Source: Aneurinibacillus terranovensis DSM 18919
Lineage (GTDB): Bacteria > Bacillota > Bacilli > Aneurinibacillales > Aneurinibacillaceae
DNA: 33,280 bases
Reading direction: 5' to 3'
NCBI RefSeq assembly: GCF_000430625.1
Contig: NZ_KE387172.1
Coordinates: forward strand, 87,416 to 120,695
The notes beneath the pieces are model-generated. The model was not told the origin of the DNA, made no database searches, and saw nothing but the letters and a program-made list of their open reading frames with translations. Position 1 is the stretch's first letter. Each line of letters opens with the position of its first letter. This document shows, one piece after another, positions 15,677 through 23,908 of this stretch. The position numbers and the translations under genes were made by a program.

Positions 15677-16153
15677 ATGAAAATCGTGTTGACAAGAGTA
15701 GACGGACGACTGATTCACGGTCAGGTTGCCGTTGCCTGGACTCGTACCACAGGAGCTGAACACATTATGGTGATTCACGATCAATCAGCTAAGGATGAGA
15801 TGCAAAAGATGCTTTTGGAACTGGCAACACCTTCCGGGGTGAGTTTGTCGATTCTTACGGTAAAGGAAGGAGTGGAAAAACTAAAAAGCGGAGCCCTGAC
15901 CGGGAAATATATGCTTCTATTTAAAAATCCACACGATATTATAACACTTCTTGACCAAGGGGTTGAGCTAACTGAGGTCAATATCGGAGGGATGTATCAC
16001 GAAGACGGGAAAGAAAAAATCGACAACGCCCTTTTCGTCGGAGAAGACGATAGAAAAGTGTTAAAGGAATTAAGCAGCCGGGGCGTTCATCTGTATTATC
16101 AGGTAGCGCCGATGAATGCAAAGGAAGATCTCGCGAAGAAACTCGGTTTCTAA
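15677..16153 (+). CDS. PTS mannose/sorbose-family EIIB component
   Basis: The 158-aa cytoplasmic subunit transfers phosphate from EIIA to the incoming sugar. The active-site signature LTRVDGRLIHGQVAVAW puts the phosphohistidine at H14. GKYMLLFKNPHDIITLLDQG and EVNIGGMYHEDGKEKI are further family motifs, as in AgaV/SorB proteins. Length is normal. The ATG follows ACGAGGGGG. It lies 54 bp after EIIA, with an inverted repeat, GAAATA and TATTTC, near 15634-15651 between them. nanE follows rather than EIIC, which ties the transporter to N-acetylmannosamine-6-P metabolism. Confidence 0.92.
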   Translation: MKIVLTRVDGRLIHGQVAVAWTRTTGAEHIMVIHDQSAKDEMQKMLLELATPSGVSLSILTVKEGVEKLKSGALTGKYMLLFKNPHDIITLLDQGVELTEVNIGGMYHEDGKEKIDNALFVGEDDRKVLKELSSRGVHLYYQVAPMNAKEDLAKKLGF

Positions 16154-16235
16154 CCTTTACCAAATGGTAGGCGGAACGTCTTTTCAGTAACATCCAGAAA
16201 ATAAAGAACAAAACCATAGGGGGGAGGAGAGAAAC

Positions 16236-16919
16236 TTGAATCATATTGAACAACTAAAAGGTGGATTAATTGTCTCATGCCAGGCAGCCGAGGATGAGCC
16301 TCTGCACGGATCTGTTTTTATGCAAAAAATGGCCCAGGCGGCCATCGAAGGGGGGGCTGTAGGCCTGCGGGCAAACGGGGTCGATGATATTGTCGCGATA
16401 AGGAAAATTACGAGTTTGCCAATTATCGGAATAAACAAAGTAGCAAGTGAGGGATCGGATGTATATATTACTCCCACTTTTGAGGACGTAGTCAAACTTT
16501 TTGATGCAGGAGCCACCATTGTGGCACTCGATGCCACAAGCCGTAAACGGGCAGATGGAACAACCGGGTGCGATTTAATCAAAAGAGTGAAAAAACGGTT
16601 GAATGTTTTGATCATGGCGGACATTTCTACGTTTGAAGAAGGAGAGGCAGCCTATAAAGCCGGAGCGGATTTTGTTGGTACAACACTTTCCGGTTACACT
16701 GCATACACGAAAGGGAAATTCGAACCGGATTTTGATCTGATTGAACAACTCGCCAGAAAGCTTCCTGTGCCAATTATCGCGGAGGGTAGGATATGGACTC
16801 CTGAAGAAGCCGTTAAAGCATATAAGTCAGGTGCATTCTCAGTCGTTGTTGGAACCGCTATTACAAGACCCCAGGAAATTACCAAAAGGTTTGTCAATTA
16901 TATAAGAAAAAATATTTGA
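16236..16919 (+). CDS. nanE: N-acetylmannosamine-6-phosphate 2-epimerase
   Basis: NanE converts ManNAc-6-P to GlcNAc-6-P, the NagA substrate. The 227-aa TIM-barrel protein has IEGGAVGLRANGVDDIVAIR, LPIIGINK (catalytic Lys region), VALDATSRKRADG, ADISTFEEGEAAYKAGADFV and PIIAEGRIWTPEEAVKA (catalytic Glu region). Translation starts with TTG at 16236, supported by GGGGGGAGGAGA upstream. It sits between EIIB and EIIC, so the imported sugar phosphate, or one derived from it, is probably ManNAc-6-P. There is no sialate lyase (nanA) or kinase (nanK) in the window, which agrees with phosphorylation during PTS uptake. Confidence 0.94.
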   Translation: MNHIEQLKGGLIVSCQAAEDEPLHGSVFMQKMAQAAIEGGAVGLRANGVDDIVAIRKITSLPIIGINKVASEGSDVYITPTFEDVVKLFDAGATIVALDATSRKRADGTTGCDLIKRVKKRLNVLIMADISTFEEGEAAYKAGADFVGTTLSGYTAYTKGKFEPDFDLIEQLARKLPVPIIAEGRIWTPEEAVKAYKSGAFSVVVGTAITRPQEITKRFVNYIRKNI

Positions 16920-16961
16920 TGGATTCCGGGTTAAAATTCAGATTATTGAGGAGGTTTACGT

Positions 16962-17702
16962 ATGCATGTACTTCTTGTTGCCCTATTAGTTGCCATTGTT
17001 GCCGGGATATTAGAATGGGATATTTACGGTTGGGGACAAACCATGATTTCGCGTCCGGTGGTAGCCGGCCCTATTATGGGTTTAATTCTGGGGGACATGA
17101 AAACAGGGTTATATATTGGCGCAACGATTGAAATGATGTACCTGGGAACGATACCTGTCGGAGCGGCAATCCCGCCCGATCCCACTGCAGCTACTGCCAT
17201 TGCTACTTCTATAGCGATCTTATCCGGTATCGATCCGAAGGCGGCCCCCGCCTTGGCAGTTCCGGTTGCTATGGCCGCCCAATCTTTACAAATGTTAATC
17301 TGGACGGGAAATGTAGGCCTCACTCACAAGGCAGATAAATATGCGGAAGCGGGCAATATCAAGGGAATGGAAAAGATTCATATTACCGGTTCGTTCCTCT
17401 TTTTCCTGCAGGGATTTGTTCCCGCATTTGTTGCAACACTGTTTGGTGTAAGCGCTGTTAAATTGGTGATTCAACATATTCCAACATGGTTTATGAATGG
17501 CTTAACGGTAGCGGGAGGAATGCTTCCTGCTCTCGGTTTCGCGATGTTGTTCACCATGATGAGCAGTAAAAAACTTCTCCCTTACTTTATTATAGGATTT
17601 GTGGTCGCCGCTTTCTTCAAAGCTACGTTAATTGCAGCGGCCGCATTAGGAGTCGGCGCCATGCTCTTACATTTAAACAAGTTTGAAAAAAGCGAAGCAT
17701 AG
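16962..17702 (+). CDS. PTS mannose/sorbose-family EIIC membrane component
   Basis: The 246-aa polytopic membrane protein forms the sugar channel together with EIID. It begins MHVLLVALLVAIVAGILEWD and carries the family motif SRPVVAGPIMGLILGDMKTG, then IGATIEMMYLGTIPVGAAIP and DPTAATAIATSIAI. It is close in layout to AgaW/ManY/SorA proteins. GAGGAGG stands upstream of the ATG. It is followed by EIID after 13 bp. The family transports hexoses and amino sugars; the substrate here is inferred from nanE, nagA and nagB. Confidence 0.93.
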   Translation: MHVLLVALLVAIVAGILEWDIYGWGQTMISRPVVAGPIMGLILGDMKTGLYIGATIEMMYLGTIPVGAAIPPDPTAATAIATSIAILSGIDPKAAPALAVPVAMAAQSLQMLIWTGNVGLTHKADKYAEAGNIKGMEKIHITGSFLFFLQGFVPAFVATLFGVSAVKLVIQHIPTWFMNGLTVAGGMLPALGFAMLFTMMSSKKLLPYFIIGFVVAAFFKATLIAAAALGVGAMLLHLNKFEKSEA

Positions 17703-17715
17703 GAGGAGAATTAAA

Positions 17716-18522
17716 ATGGATGAAAACAAGGTAACTCCTAAAGAGTTAAAGTCGATGTTCTGGCGCTCTTTTTTCGTGATGGCAACGATTAACTACGAAC
17801 GGTTCCAATCGCTCGGTTTCACCTTCGTGCTGGCTCCTATACTGAAAAAATTCTATAAAACGGATAGCGAAAGAGCGGAAGCGCTAAAGCGGCATATGAA
17901 AATGTATAATTCCAACCCTTTTATGGCCAATCCCATTCTTGGAACCGTAGTGGCACTGGAAGAGAAAAACGCAGCCGGTGAAGATGTAGCGGACAGTATC
18001 AATAGCATTAAAGTTGGTCTAATGGGCCCGTTCGCCGGAATCGGTGATTCTCTGTTTTGGGGAACCATACGGCCGATTTTAGCTGGTATTGCCGCCGGCC
18101 TTGCTCTCAACGGAAGCATACTCGGCCCGATTTTGTTCCTGATTCTGTGGAATATTTTCAATTTTGGCTTTCGGTATTATTCTTTGAATTACGGATATAA
18201 AATGGGAATTGGTATGCTGAAAAATATTCGTGAATCCAATCTTGTGCAAAAAATTTCCGAGGGTGCTTCTGTCGTAGGGTTAATGGTTCTTGGTGTTCTG
18301 GTAGCCAGCTGGATACGCATTGAAACCCCGCTTCAATTCCATGCTGGAAAACAGGTAATGAAGGTTCAGGAAATTTTAGATGGAATCGTACCCAGTATGC
18401 TCCCGTTAATCGCTACTTTACTCCTTGTGTACTTTCTTAAAAAAGGGACAAAGCCTAACACTCTTCTGCTCTGGATATTCATTATTTCCTTTGCAGCCGG
18501 GGCGTTCGGAATACTTAAATAA
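17716..18522 (+). CDS. PTS mannose/sorbose-family EIID membrane component
   Basis: The start is set at ATG 17716, directly after AGGAGGAG; an ATG at 17683 in frame lies inside EIIC. The 268-aa product has the EIID signatures FWRSFFVMATINYERFQSLG, YNSNPFMANPILGTVVALEE and GLMGPFAGIGDSLFWGTIRP, then hydrophobic C-terminal helices. It completes the EIIABCD set. No transcription terminator with a T-run follows, and the operon appears to continue through a structured repeat into the SIS gene. Confidence 0.93.
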   Translation: MDENKVTPKELKSMFWRSFFVMATINYERFQSLGFTFVLAPILKKFYKTDSERAEALKRHMKMYNSNPFMANPILGTVVALEEKNAAGEDVADSINSIKVGLMGPFAGIGDSLFWGTIRPILAGIAAGLALNGSILGPILFLILWNIFNFGFRYYSLNYGYKMGIGMLKNIRESNLVQKISEGASVVGLMVLGVLVASWIRIETPLQFHAGKQVMKVQEILDGIVPSMLPLIATLLLVYFLKKGTKPNTLLLWIFIISFAAGAFGILK

Positions 18523-18561
18523 AGAGTAAACATTCTATGCGCTAAACATAACTTGGCTGAT

Positions 18562-18634
18562 GCCAAACGGGGCCACGGCGATTGCCTCAGTTGCCCTTAT
18601 GTAGATAAGAAAGCTATTACGCTTTCTTATCTAC
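18562..18634. repeat. Dispersed structured repeat, copy 2
   Basis: This is a related copy of 2264-2330: GCCAAA, GGCGATTGCC (18577-18586), CTTATGT, then a perfect stem of GTAGATAAGAAAG (18601-18613) with 18622-18634, extendable by one C-G pair. The local sequence TTGGC/GCCAA at 18554-18567 also pairs. It fills the 142-bp gap between EIID and the SIS gene, 30 bp ahead of the SIS start codon. As the only large gap in the second half of the operon it may modulate expression, or be an inserted element. Confidence 0.6.
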
Positions 18635-18664
18635 CAAAAAGGCAGGGTGGAAGGAGAATAAACT

Positions 18665-19402
18665 ATGGAAGCGTATGAACAGTACAGCAAAACCGTTACC
18701 AGCATTTTGTCGGAGGTACTTGCAAGCCAAAAGAACGAGATCAAAATCGCTGCAAAAGAGCTGGCAAAAAGAGTGGTCAGAGAAGGAATTATTCATTTGT
18801 TTGGAACCGGGCATTCTCATATGATCGTAGAAGAGGCTTTTTTTAGAGCAGGGGGACTCGCCTGTACAAACGCTATGCTTGAGCCGAATCTTATGCTTCA
18901 TCACGGAGCGGAACAGAGCAGCTGGCTGGAAAAGGTTGAAGGTTTTGCTTCCGTTATCCTTGATAAATATAGAGTAAAAGCTGAAGACGCCGTCATTATT
19001 ATTTCAAATTCCGGAAGAAATGCGGTTCCTATTGAGATGGCTATCGAAGCAAAGAAAAGAGGGCTTTACACCATCGGGTTGACTTCCCTTCAGTATAAAA
19101 ACGAACCGTCACGGCATTCATCCGGTAAAAAACTTTTCGAAATAGCCGATATGGTGATTGATAATGGCAGTGTCATCGGGGATGCCGTTGTTGAAATGGG
19201 TGGCGGAATGAAAATGGGACCCACTTCCACAGTAGTAGGAGCAGCCCTTGTGAATGGCCTTCTCGTACAAACGGCGGAAGAATTAAAAACTCTGGGCAAG
19301 GTTCCGCCCATCATTCAAAGTGTTAACGTTGATACGCAAGGAGCCGTAGAAAGGAACCGCGAATTAATCGAACACTACAGCCAAAGAGTGAGGCTTTTCT
19401 AA
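18665..19402 (+). CDS. SIS-domain phosphosugar-binding protein
   Basis: The 245-aa cytoplasmic protein has a single SIS (sugar isomerase) domain: IIHLFGTGHSHMIVEEAFFR, then the phosphate-binding loop VIIISNSGRNAVPIEMAIEA and KKRGLYTIGLTSL. It resembles the uncharacterised COG4821-type SIS proteins found beside PTS and amino-sugar genes. It could be an isomerase or a phosphosugar-responsive regulator; it has no DNA-binding domain. GGAAGGAG precedes the ATG. Its stop codon shares one base with the next start (TAATG), so it is tightly coupled to the ceramidase-like gene. Confidence 0.85.
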   Translation: MEAYEQYSKTVTSILSEVLASQKNEIKIAAKELAKRVVREGIIHLFGTGHSHMIVEEAFFRAGGLACTNAMLEPNLMLHHGAEQSSWLEKVEGFASVILDKYRVKAEDAVIIISNSGRNAVPIEMAIEAKKRGLYTIGLTSLQYKNEPSRHSSGKKLFEIADMVIDNGSVIGDAVVEMGGGMKMGPTSTVVGAALVNGLLVQTAEELKTLGKVPPIIQSVNVDTQGAVERNRELIEHYSQRVRLF

Positions 19403-20520
19403 TGCTGTACGCAGGGTTTGGCAAAGCTGACATGACACCGGAGTCCTCTGTGCAATTGGGCGGATATGAAAAACGGGAGGGTGTGTCTCAAAACATCCAC
19501 CTTCCTGTTTTTTCCCGAACGATGATTTTAAAGTGGCATAACGAGTTTTTTGTATTAATTTCTCTGGAACTGCTCGGCATTGATCTAGCATTTGCACACA
19601 CCTTACGCGAAGAAATCTCTCAATTATTGCCTGTCGAAAAGAAGCATATTTTTATCGGCGCTACCCATACCCACTCTTCATACGAAGGATTCCCGGCTCA
19701 TCTTCACAAAGGGCTTTGGTTAGAGGAACCCAGAATGGATATAGAAATAAGAAAAAGAATAAAGGAAAAAGTTGTTCTTTCGATAAAGGATGCGCAAAAT
19801 AACCTGCAAAAAGCGAGCATGTTTAAAGGGACAGGAAAGGGCCGCCTTGGCGGCAACCGGAGAAAAAAAGGCGGGATTTTTGACAACCAGATTCTACTTT
19901 TACAATTTATCTCGGAAGAGGGAGTTAGAATCGGTAGTTTGGTCAATTACAGCTGTCATCCGACAGTTTTAGACCATACAAACCTGAATATATCAGGTGA
20001 TTATGCCGGATGGATTATGAAGGAGATGGAAGCTGACGGGGGAATTAATCTATTCTTTAATGGAGCGGCAGGAGACATTAGCACCCGATTTCAAAGAGAC
20101 AAAGCAACGCCCCTTGAAGTAGAAAGATTAGGCGGGATTCTCTTACATGATATAAAACAAATACAATGTGAAGAAGTAGCTATTCATACAATTAAGGCAC
20201 AAGAAAAGGAAATTACTTTGGAGCAAAAAAACGGAAGAAAAATAACATCTCTTCTTCAGGTTCTGCGTCTCGGGATCCTTACCCTTGTCTTCTTTCCGGG
20301 CGAATTATTTACTGGGGAAGGGCTCCAATTAAAAAAGTTTAATCGTGAACTTTTTATCATCGGGTACGCCAATGATTACATTGGATATATTCTTACGGAT
20401 CAGGCCTACAAAGAAGAAGGCTATGAAGTAGAAGTGACTCGTTTTGAGCAGAAGGAAAAGAATTTTCTTATGGAAGAAGTAAGAAAAATGGTGGAACCAG
20501 GCGATTTAGCTTTTAAATAA
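19402..20520 (+). CDS. Neutral/alkaline ceramidase-like amidase, cytoplasmic
   Basis: The 372-aa product matches the N-terminal catalytic domain of the neutral/alkaline non-lysosomal ceramidase family. It has YAGFGKADMTPESSVQLGGY at the start, the Zn-site motif IGATHTHSSYEG, then LVNYSCHPTVL, ISGDYAGWIMKEME and FNGAAGDIST with the probable catalytic Ser. True ceramidases are secreted, about 650 aa long and split the amide bond of ceramide. This one has no signal peptide and lacks the C-terminal domain, so it acts in the cytoplasm on another amide. Its place at the end of an amino-sugar operon, translationally coupled to a SIS protein, suggests an N-acyl amino sugar or related glycan fragment. 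That substrate is inferred. Confidence 0.8.
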   Translation: MLYAGFGKADMTPESSVQLGGYEKREGVSQNIHLPVFSRTMILKWHNEFFVLISLELLGIDLAFAHTLREEISQLLPVEKKHIFIGATHTHSSYEGFPAHLHKGLWLEEPRMDIEIRKRIKEKVVLSIKDAQNNLQKASMFKGTGKGRLGGNRRKKGGIFDNQILLLQFISEEGVRIGSLVNYSCHPTVLDHTNLNISGDYAGWIMKEMEADGGINLFFNGAAGDISTRFQRDKATPLEVERLGGILLHDIKQIQCEEVAIHTIKAQEKEITLEQKNGRKITSLLQVLRLGILTLVFFPGELFTGEGLQLKKFNRELFIIGYANDYIGYILTDQAYKEEGYEVEVTRFEQKEKNFLMEEVRKMVEPGDLAFK

Positions 20521-20545
20521 AAATCGGAATGTAGCTTTAAGTTTT

Positions 20546-20584
20546 AAAGGGGGCAAGAATAAGTAATCTATTCTTGCCCCCTTT
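20546..20584 (+). terminator. Terminator of the amino-sugar operon
   Basis: A perfect 16-bp stem (AAAGGGGGCAAGAATA at 20546-20561 with 20569-20584) has a 7-nt loop. It stands 26 bp after the ceramidase-like stop. A strong T-run is absent apart from the CCCTTT end, so it may also act as an mRNA-stabilising hairpin. Confidence 0.75.
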
Positions 20585-20664
20585 GGCTTTAGCACGTTTT
20601 CAAGCTAGATTTCAAGTATGGATAACAAAAGAACGGTCACCTATTTCATGCCTGATTAAATTAA

Positions 20665-20693
20665 TTAAACGTTAGTATAAATTTCATTATATA
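20665..20693 (+). promoter_or_regulatory. Possible promoter of the sigma-54 activator gene
   Basis: TTAAAC (20665-20670) and TATATA (20688-20693) are 17 bp apart in an AT-rich stretch 40 bp before the ATG. It is a plausible sigma-A promoter, but the whole stretch is AT-rich. Confidence 0.35.
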
Positions 20694-20732
20694 ATTTTAT
20701 ATGAAAGTTGAATCATGAATTGAGGGATCATT

Positions 20733-22772
20733 ATGCAGCAAATAGAAGTTACGGTCAATAAAACAAATGGACTGCATGTCCGTATGGCAGCTACACTTAT
20801 TGCTAAATTACAATCACTCTTAAAAGATGCGAATATCTTAAAAAATATTTATGTTTTATATAATGGAAAGAAAATCCCGATAACCAGCCTACTAGCTATT
20901 GTATCCTTGAAAATAAAAAAAGGAGAAAAAATAGCGCTTCTTTTTGAAGAAGAAGTACATCCAAGAGTAATAGGGGAGATCAAGGCCTTCATCGAAAATG
21001 AACAAGGTGATTTTTCTGACCAACTTCAAACCGACCAGCTTCTCATCGAAAATTCCATTACTGTTGAAGCAGTTCTTTCTAGCCTTCCTAACGGTATCAT
21101 TGTCGTGAATAAAGAAAATCGGATTACATACGTCAATAAAGAAGCAACGGAACTTTTAGAGATATCTGATGATCAATTGTTAAATCAGAGGGCAGACATA
21201 GTCATTCCTCACTCTAGACTTCAATATGTACTACAAACCGGAAAAACCGAAATTGCTAAGCCGCAACAATTGGGAAGCCGCGTGATCATAACCAATCGGT
21301 CGCCCATCCTTTTTGATGACGAAATTGTGGGAGCTGTTGCATTATTTCAGGATATTTCCGCTGTAGAAGAGTTAAGCAAAGAACTGAAGGAAGTGAAAGA
21401 ACTTAAGAAACAGCTGGAACTTGTCTTACACTCTGTAGAGGATCTTATTGCGCTTTCTGATCAACAGGGAAATTTTATCTACTGCAATCCCGGCATAGAT
21501 TCTTTACTAAAACGGTTAAAGAAAAAGAACTCGGTTCAATCGATTCTCGGTAAGGAAAAATGCAATGTGGTTTTCCAGTCTTTTCAATCCATCGCTGAAT
21601 TAGTTTATCTAGAACAGGAGTATCCCTATATTACGAAATTAAATCCTATACTGGTAGACGGTGAATTTCGCGGAACGATTTTAACCATGAGTCCTTTTCA
21701 TGAAACCAAATCCTTATTGGAACAACTGGACATCGAAAAAGAACGGGCGAAATACCTAGAACAAGAACTGTCCAGACATGAAGCATTAAACGATTCTTTT
21801 ACCCACATTGTAGGGTATAGTGAGGAGCTTATCGATAGCCTTGCTATAGCTAACAAAGTAGCGAAATCAGATTCTACGATACTAATAACAGGGGAAAGCG
21901 GAACGGGAAAAGAACTTGTTGCTAAAGGCGTACATGAAGCTAGCCAAAGGAAAGGAAAGCCTTTTATCCGGGTAAATTGTGCTGCCATTCCTGCCAATTT
22001 AATAGAAAGTGAACTTTTTGGTCATGAAAAAGGGGCGTTTACAGGAGCATTCCAAATGCGAAGAGGGAAGTTTGAACTGGCTCATACGGGAACCATTTTT
22101 CTGGATGAAATTGGCGATCTTAATTTTGAGCTTCAAGCAAAACTTTTGCGCGTTTTACAGGAAAGAGAAGTGGAGCGAATTGGCGGAAATGTGACGATCA
22201 AGTTAGATGTAAGAGTCATCGCCGCAACCAATCATGATCTGCAAAAAATGGTTCAAAACGGGGATTTTCGAGAAGATTTGTACTATAGACTCAATGTAAT
22301 CCCCATTCATCTTCCTCCTCTGCGAAAGAGAAAACTGGACATTCCGCTTCTCGTTGATTATTTTAGGGTTCAATTTAACGAGTGCTTGGAAAAAAATATC
22401 AAGTCCTATGAAAACGGTTTTATGGATTCCCTTATGGAATATAATTGGCCAGGGAATATTAGAGAGCTCGAGAATGTACTGGAACGGGCCATAAATTTAA
22501 GCGAAGGAGAAAAGCTGCGCTTAAAAGATTTACCAGACTATATTTATTCTTCCTCCTCAAAAGATAACGGCATAAACATATCCCTATTAAAAGGAAACAA
22601 AATTCTTCCCATGGAAGAATATGAGAAAGAAATATTGAAATATGCTATTCAATTTTTCCCGAGTTTTAATGCTGCCGGAAAAGCACTAGGAATGACCCAT
22701 AAAACAGTAGCAAGTAAGGTAAGAAAATATAACCTTGAAGCCTATCTTGGTAAAAAGTATCAGCCGGGTTGA
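20733..22772 (+). CDS. Sigma-54-dependent activator with N-terminal HPr-like domain, probable dha regulator
   Basis: The 679-aa product has an unusual domain order. Residues 1-90 are HPr-like, with TNGLHVRMA giving H15 and R17 as in true HPr, and S52 at the regulatory-serine position. A PAS domain follows at about 105-215 (LPNGIIVVNKENRITYVNKE), then a linker helix and a second PAS at about 228-330. An AAA+ domain at about 360-590 has Walker A GESGTGKE from G387, GAFTGA at 434-439 and Walker B GTIFLDEIGD. A Fis-type HTH ends the protein (FNAAGKALGMTHKTVASKVRKY). It activates sigma-54 RNA polymerase. The -24/-12 promoter 64 bp downstream of it, ahead of dhaK, makes the dha operon its likely target. 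The HPr domain probably lets PTS phosphate flow control it. A weak GAGGGAT ribosome site precedes the ATG. Confidence 0.9.
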   Translation: MQQIEVTVNKTNGLHVRMAATLIAKLQSLLKDANILKNIYVLYNGKKIPITSLLAIVSLKIKKGEKIALLFEEEVHPRVIGEIKAFIENEQGDFSDQLQTDQLLIENSITVEAVLSSLPNGIIVVNKENRITYVNKEATELLEISDDQLLNQRADIVIPHSRLQYVLQTGKTEIAKPQQLGSRVIITNRSPILFDDEIVGAVALFQDISAVEELSKELKEVKELKKQLELVLHSVEDLIALSDQQGNFIYCNPGIDSLLKRLKKKNSVQSILGKEKCNVVFQSFQSIAELVYLEQEYPYITKLNPILVDGEFRGTILTMSPFHETKSLLEQLDIEKERAKYLEQELSRHEALNDSFTHIVGYSEELIDSLAIANKVAKSDSTILITGESGTGKELVAKGVHEASQRKGKPFIRVNCAAIPANLIESELFGHEKGAFTGAFQMRRGKFELAHTGTIFLDEIGDLNFELQAKLLRVLQEREVERIGGNVTIKLDVRVIAATNHDLQKMVQNGDFREDLYYRLNVIPIHLPPLRKRKLDIPLLVDYFRVQFNECLEKNIKSYENGFMDSLMEYNWPGNIRELENVLERAINLSEGEKLRLKDLPDYIYSSSSKDNGINISLLKGNKILPMEEYEKEILKYAIQFFPSFNAAGKALGMTHKTVASKVRKYNLEAYLGKKYQPG

Positions 22773-22783
22773 TACTTTTTACC
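22749..22783. promoter_or_regulatory. Perfect 14-bp inverted repeat across the activator stop codon
   Basis: GGTAAAAAGTATCA (22749-22762) pairs exactly with 22770-22783, leaving a 7-bp spacer; the TGA stop is the start of the right arm. It could be a T-rich terminator. It could also be the enhancer where the activator binds, since it lies 52 bp upstream of the -24 element of the dhaK promoter. Confidence 0.5.
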
Positions 22784-22835
22784 AATAACAGCAGAGAAAA
22801 TTTGCGGAAAGCAGGCATTTTAGGACGTTCAAATA

Positions 22836-22853
22836 TTGGCACGGATTTTGCGA
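22836..22853 (+). promoter_or_regulatory. Sigma-54 (-24/-12) promoter of the dha operon
   Basis: TTGGCACG (22836-22843), a 4-bp spacer and TTGCGA (22848-22853) match the sigma-54 consensus TTGGCACG-N4-TTGCW at all but the last position. GG and GC have the required spacing. It is 45 bp ahead of dhaK and directly follows a sigma-54 activator gene. Confidence 0.92.
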
Positions 22854-22897
22854 ATATTAAAGGGTGAAAATCAACTTAGGAGGAAGGAAAGGTTATC

Positions 22898-23893
22898 ATG
22901 AAAAAATTGATTAATAACCCTGAACAAGTGGTACGCGACATGATTGATGGAATGGTTTTAGCCCATCCTGACAAATTGAAAAACCTATCAGAAACCAATG
23001 TTCTTATTCGTGCTAATGCTCCAGTGCAAGGCAAGGTTGCTTTAGTTAGTGGGGGCGGAAGCGGACATGAACCAGCTCATGCCGGATTTGTTGGAGCAGG
23101 AATGCTCGATGCGGCCGTGGCGGGAGAGGTCTTTACTTCACCGACACCCGATCAGATTCTTGAAGCAATGAAAGCTGTTAATACCGGGAATGGGATTCTA
23201 TTGATTATTAAAAACTACTCAGGAGATTTGATGAATTTTGAAATGGCTGCTGAGTTAGCAGAAGCCGAAGGGATTCAGGTTGCCAAAGTCATTGTAAATG
23301 ATGATGTCGCGGTTGAAAATAGCACATTTACAACGGGGCGCAGGGGAATTGCGGGAACAGTTTTCGTTCACAAGATAGCTGGAGCCCTTGCTGAAAAAGG
23401 GGCTTCTTTAGCAGAAGTGGAACAGGTAGCTAACAAGGTGATTCATCGTGTGCGAAGCATGGGAATAGCCTTAACTCCTTGTATCGTTCCCGCCGCTGGA
23501 AAACCTAGTTTTGAAATCGGGGAAAAGGAAATGGAAATTGGCATTGGAATCCATGGGGAACCAGGTACTTACCGAACCGCCATAGCTTCAGCCGATGAGA
23601 TTGCAGAGATCCTTTTATCCCGTATCCTGGACGATATGAAATTATCCTCTGGGGATCGAGTAGCGGTAATGATCAACGGCCTTGGAGCAACCCCGTTAAT
23701 GGAACTTTACATTTTGAATAAAAAAGTATCCCAAATCTTAAGAAGCAAGCATATTTCCGTTTACGATACTTATGTAGGTGAATATATGACATCAATCGAA
23801 ATGGCCGGATGTTCTATCACTATCTTAAAACTGGATGATCAACTCATTGAGTTGCTTGAATCACCTGCTAACACTATCGCTTGGAAGAAATAA
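22898..23893 (+). CDS. dhaK: PTS-dependent dihydroxyacetone kinase, DhaK subunit
   Basis: DhaK binds dihydroxyacetone covalently through a histidine and presents it for phosphorylation by DhaL. The 331-aa product shows [18 protein letters not shown] (substrate loop, residues 50-66), [30 protein letters not shown] and [12 protein letters not shown], where H219 is the expected hemiaminal histidine. Length is normal. AGGAGG precedes the ATG. It is the first gene of the sigma-54-driven dhaK-dhaL-dhaM-HPr-glpF operon. Confidence 0.95.
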   Translation: MKKLINNPEQVVRDMIDGMVLAHPDKLKNLSETNVLIRANAPVQGKVALVSGGGSGHEPAHAGFVGAGMLDAAVAGEVFTSPTPDQILEAMKAVNTGNGILLIIKNYSGDLMNFEMAAELAEAEGIQVAKVIVNDDVAVENSTFTTGRRGIAGTVFVHKIAGALAEKGASLAEVEQVANKVIHRVRSMGIALTPCIVPAAGKPSFEIGEKEMEIGIGIHGEPGTYRTAIASADEIAEILLSRILDDMKLSSGDRVAVMINGLGATPLMELYILNKKVSQILRSKHISVYDTYVGEYMTSIEMAGCSITILKLDDQLIELLESPANTIAWKK

Positions 23894-23908
23894 CCTGGAG
23901 GGACTACT

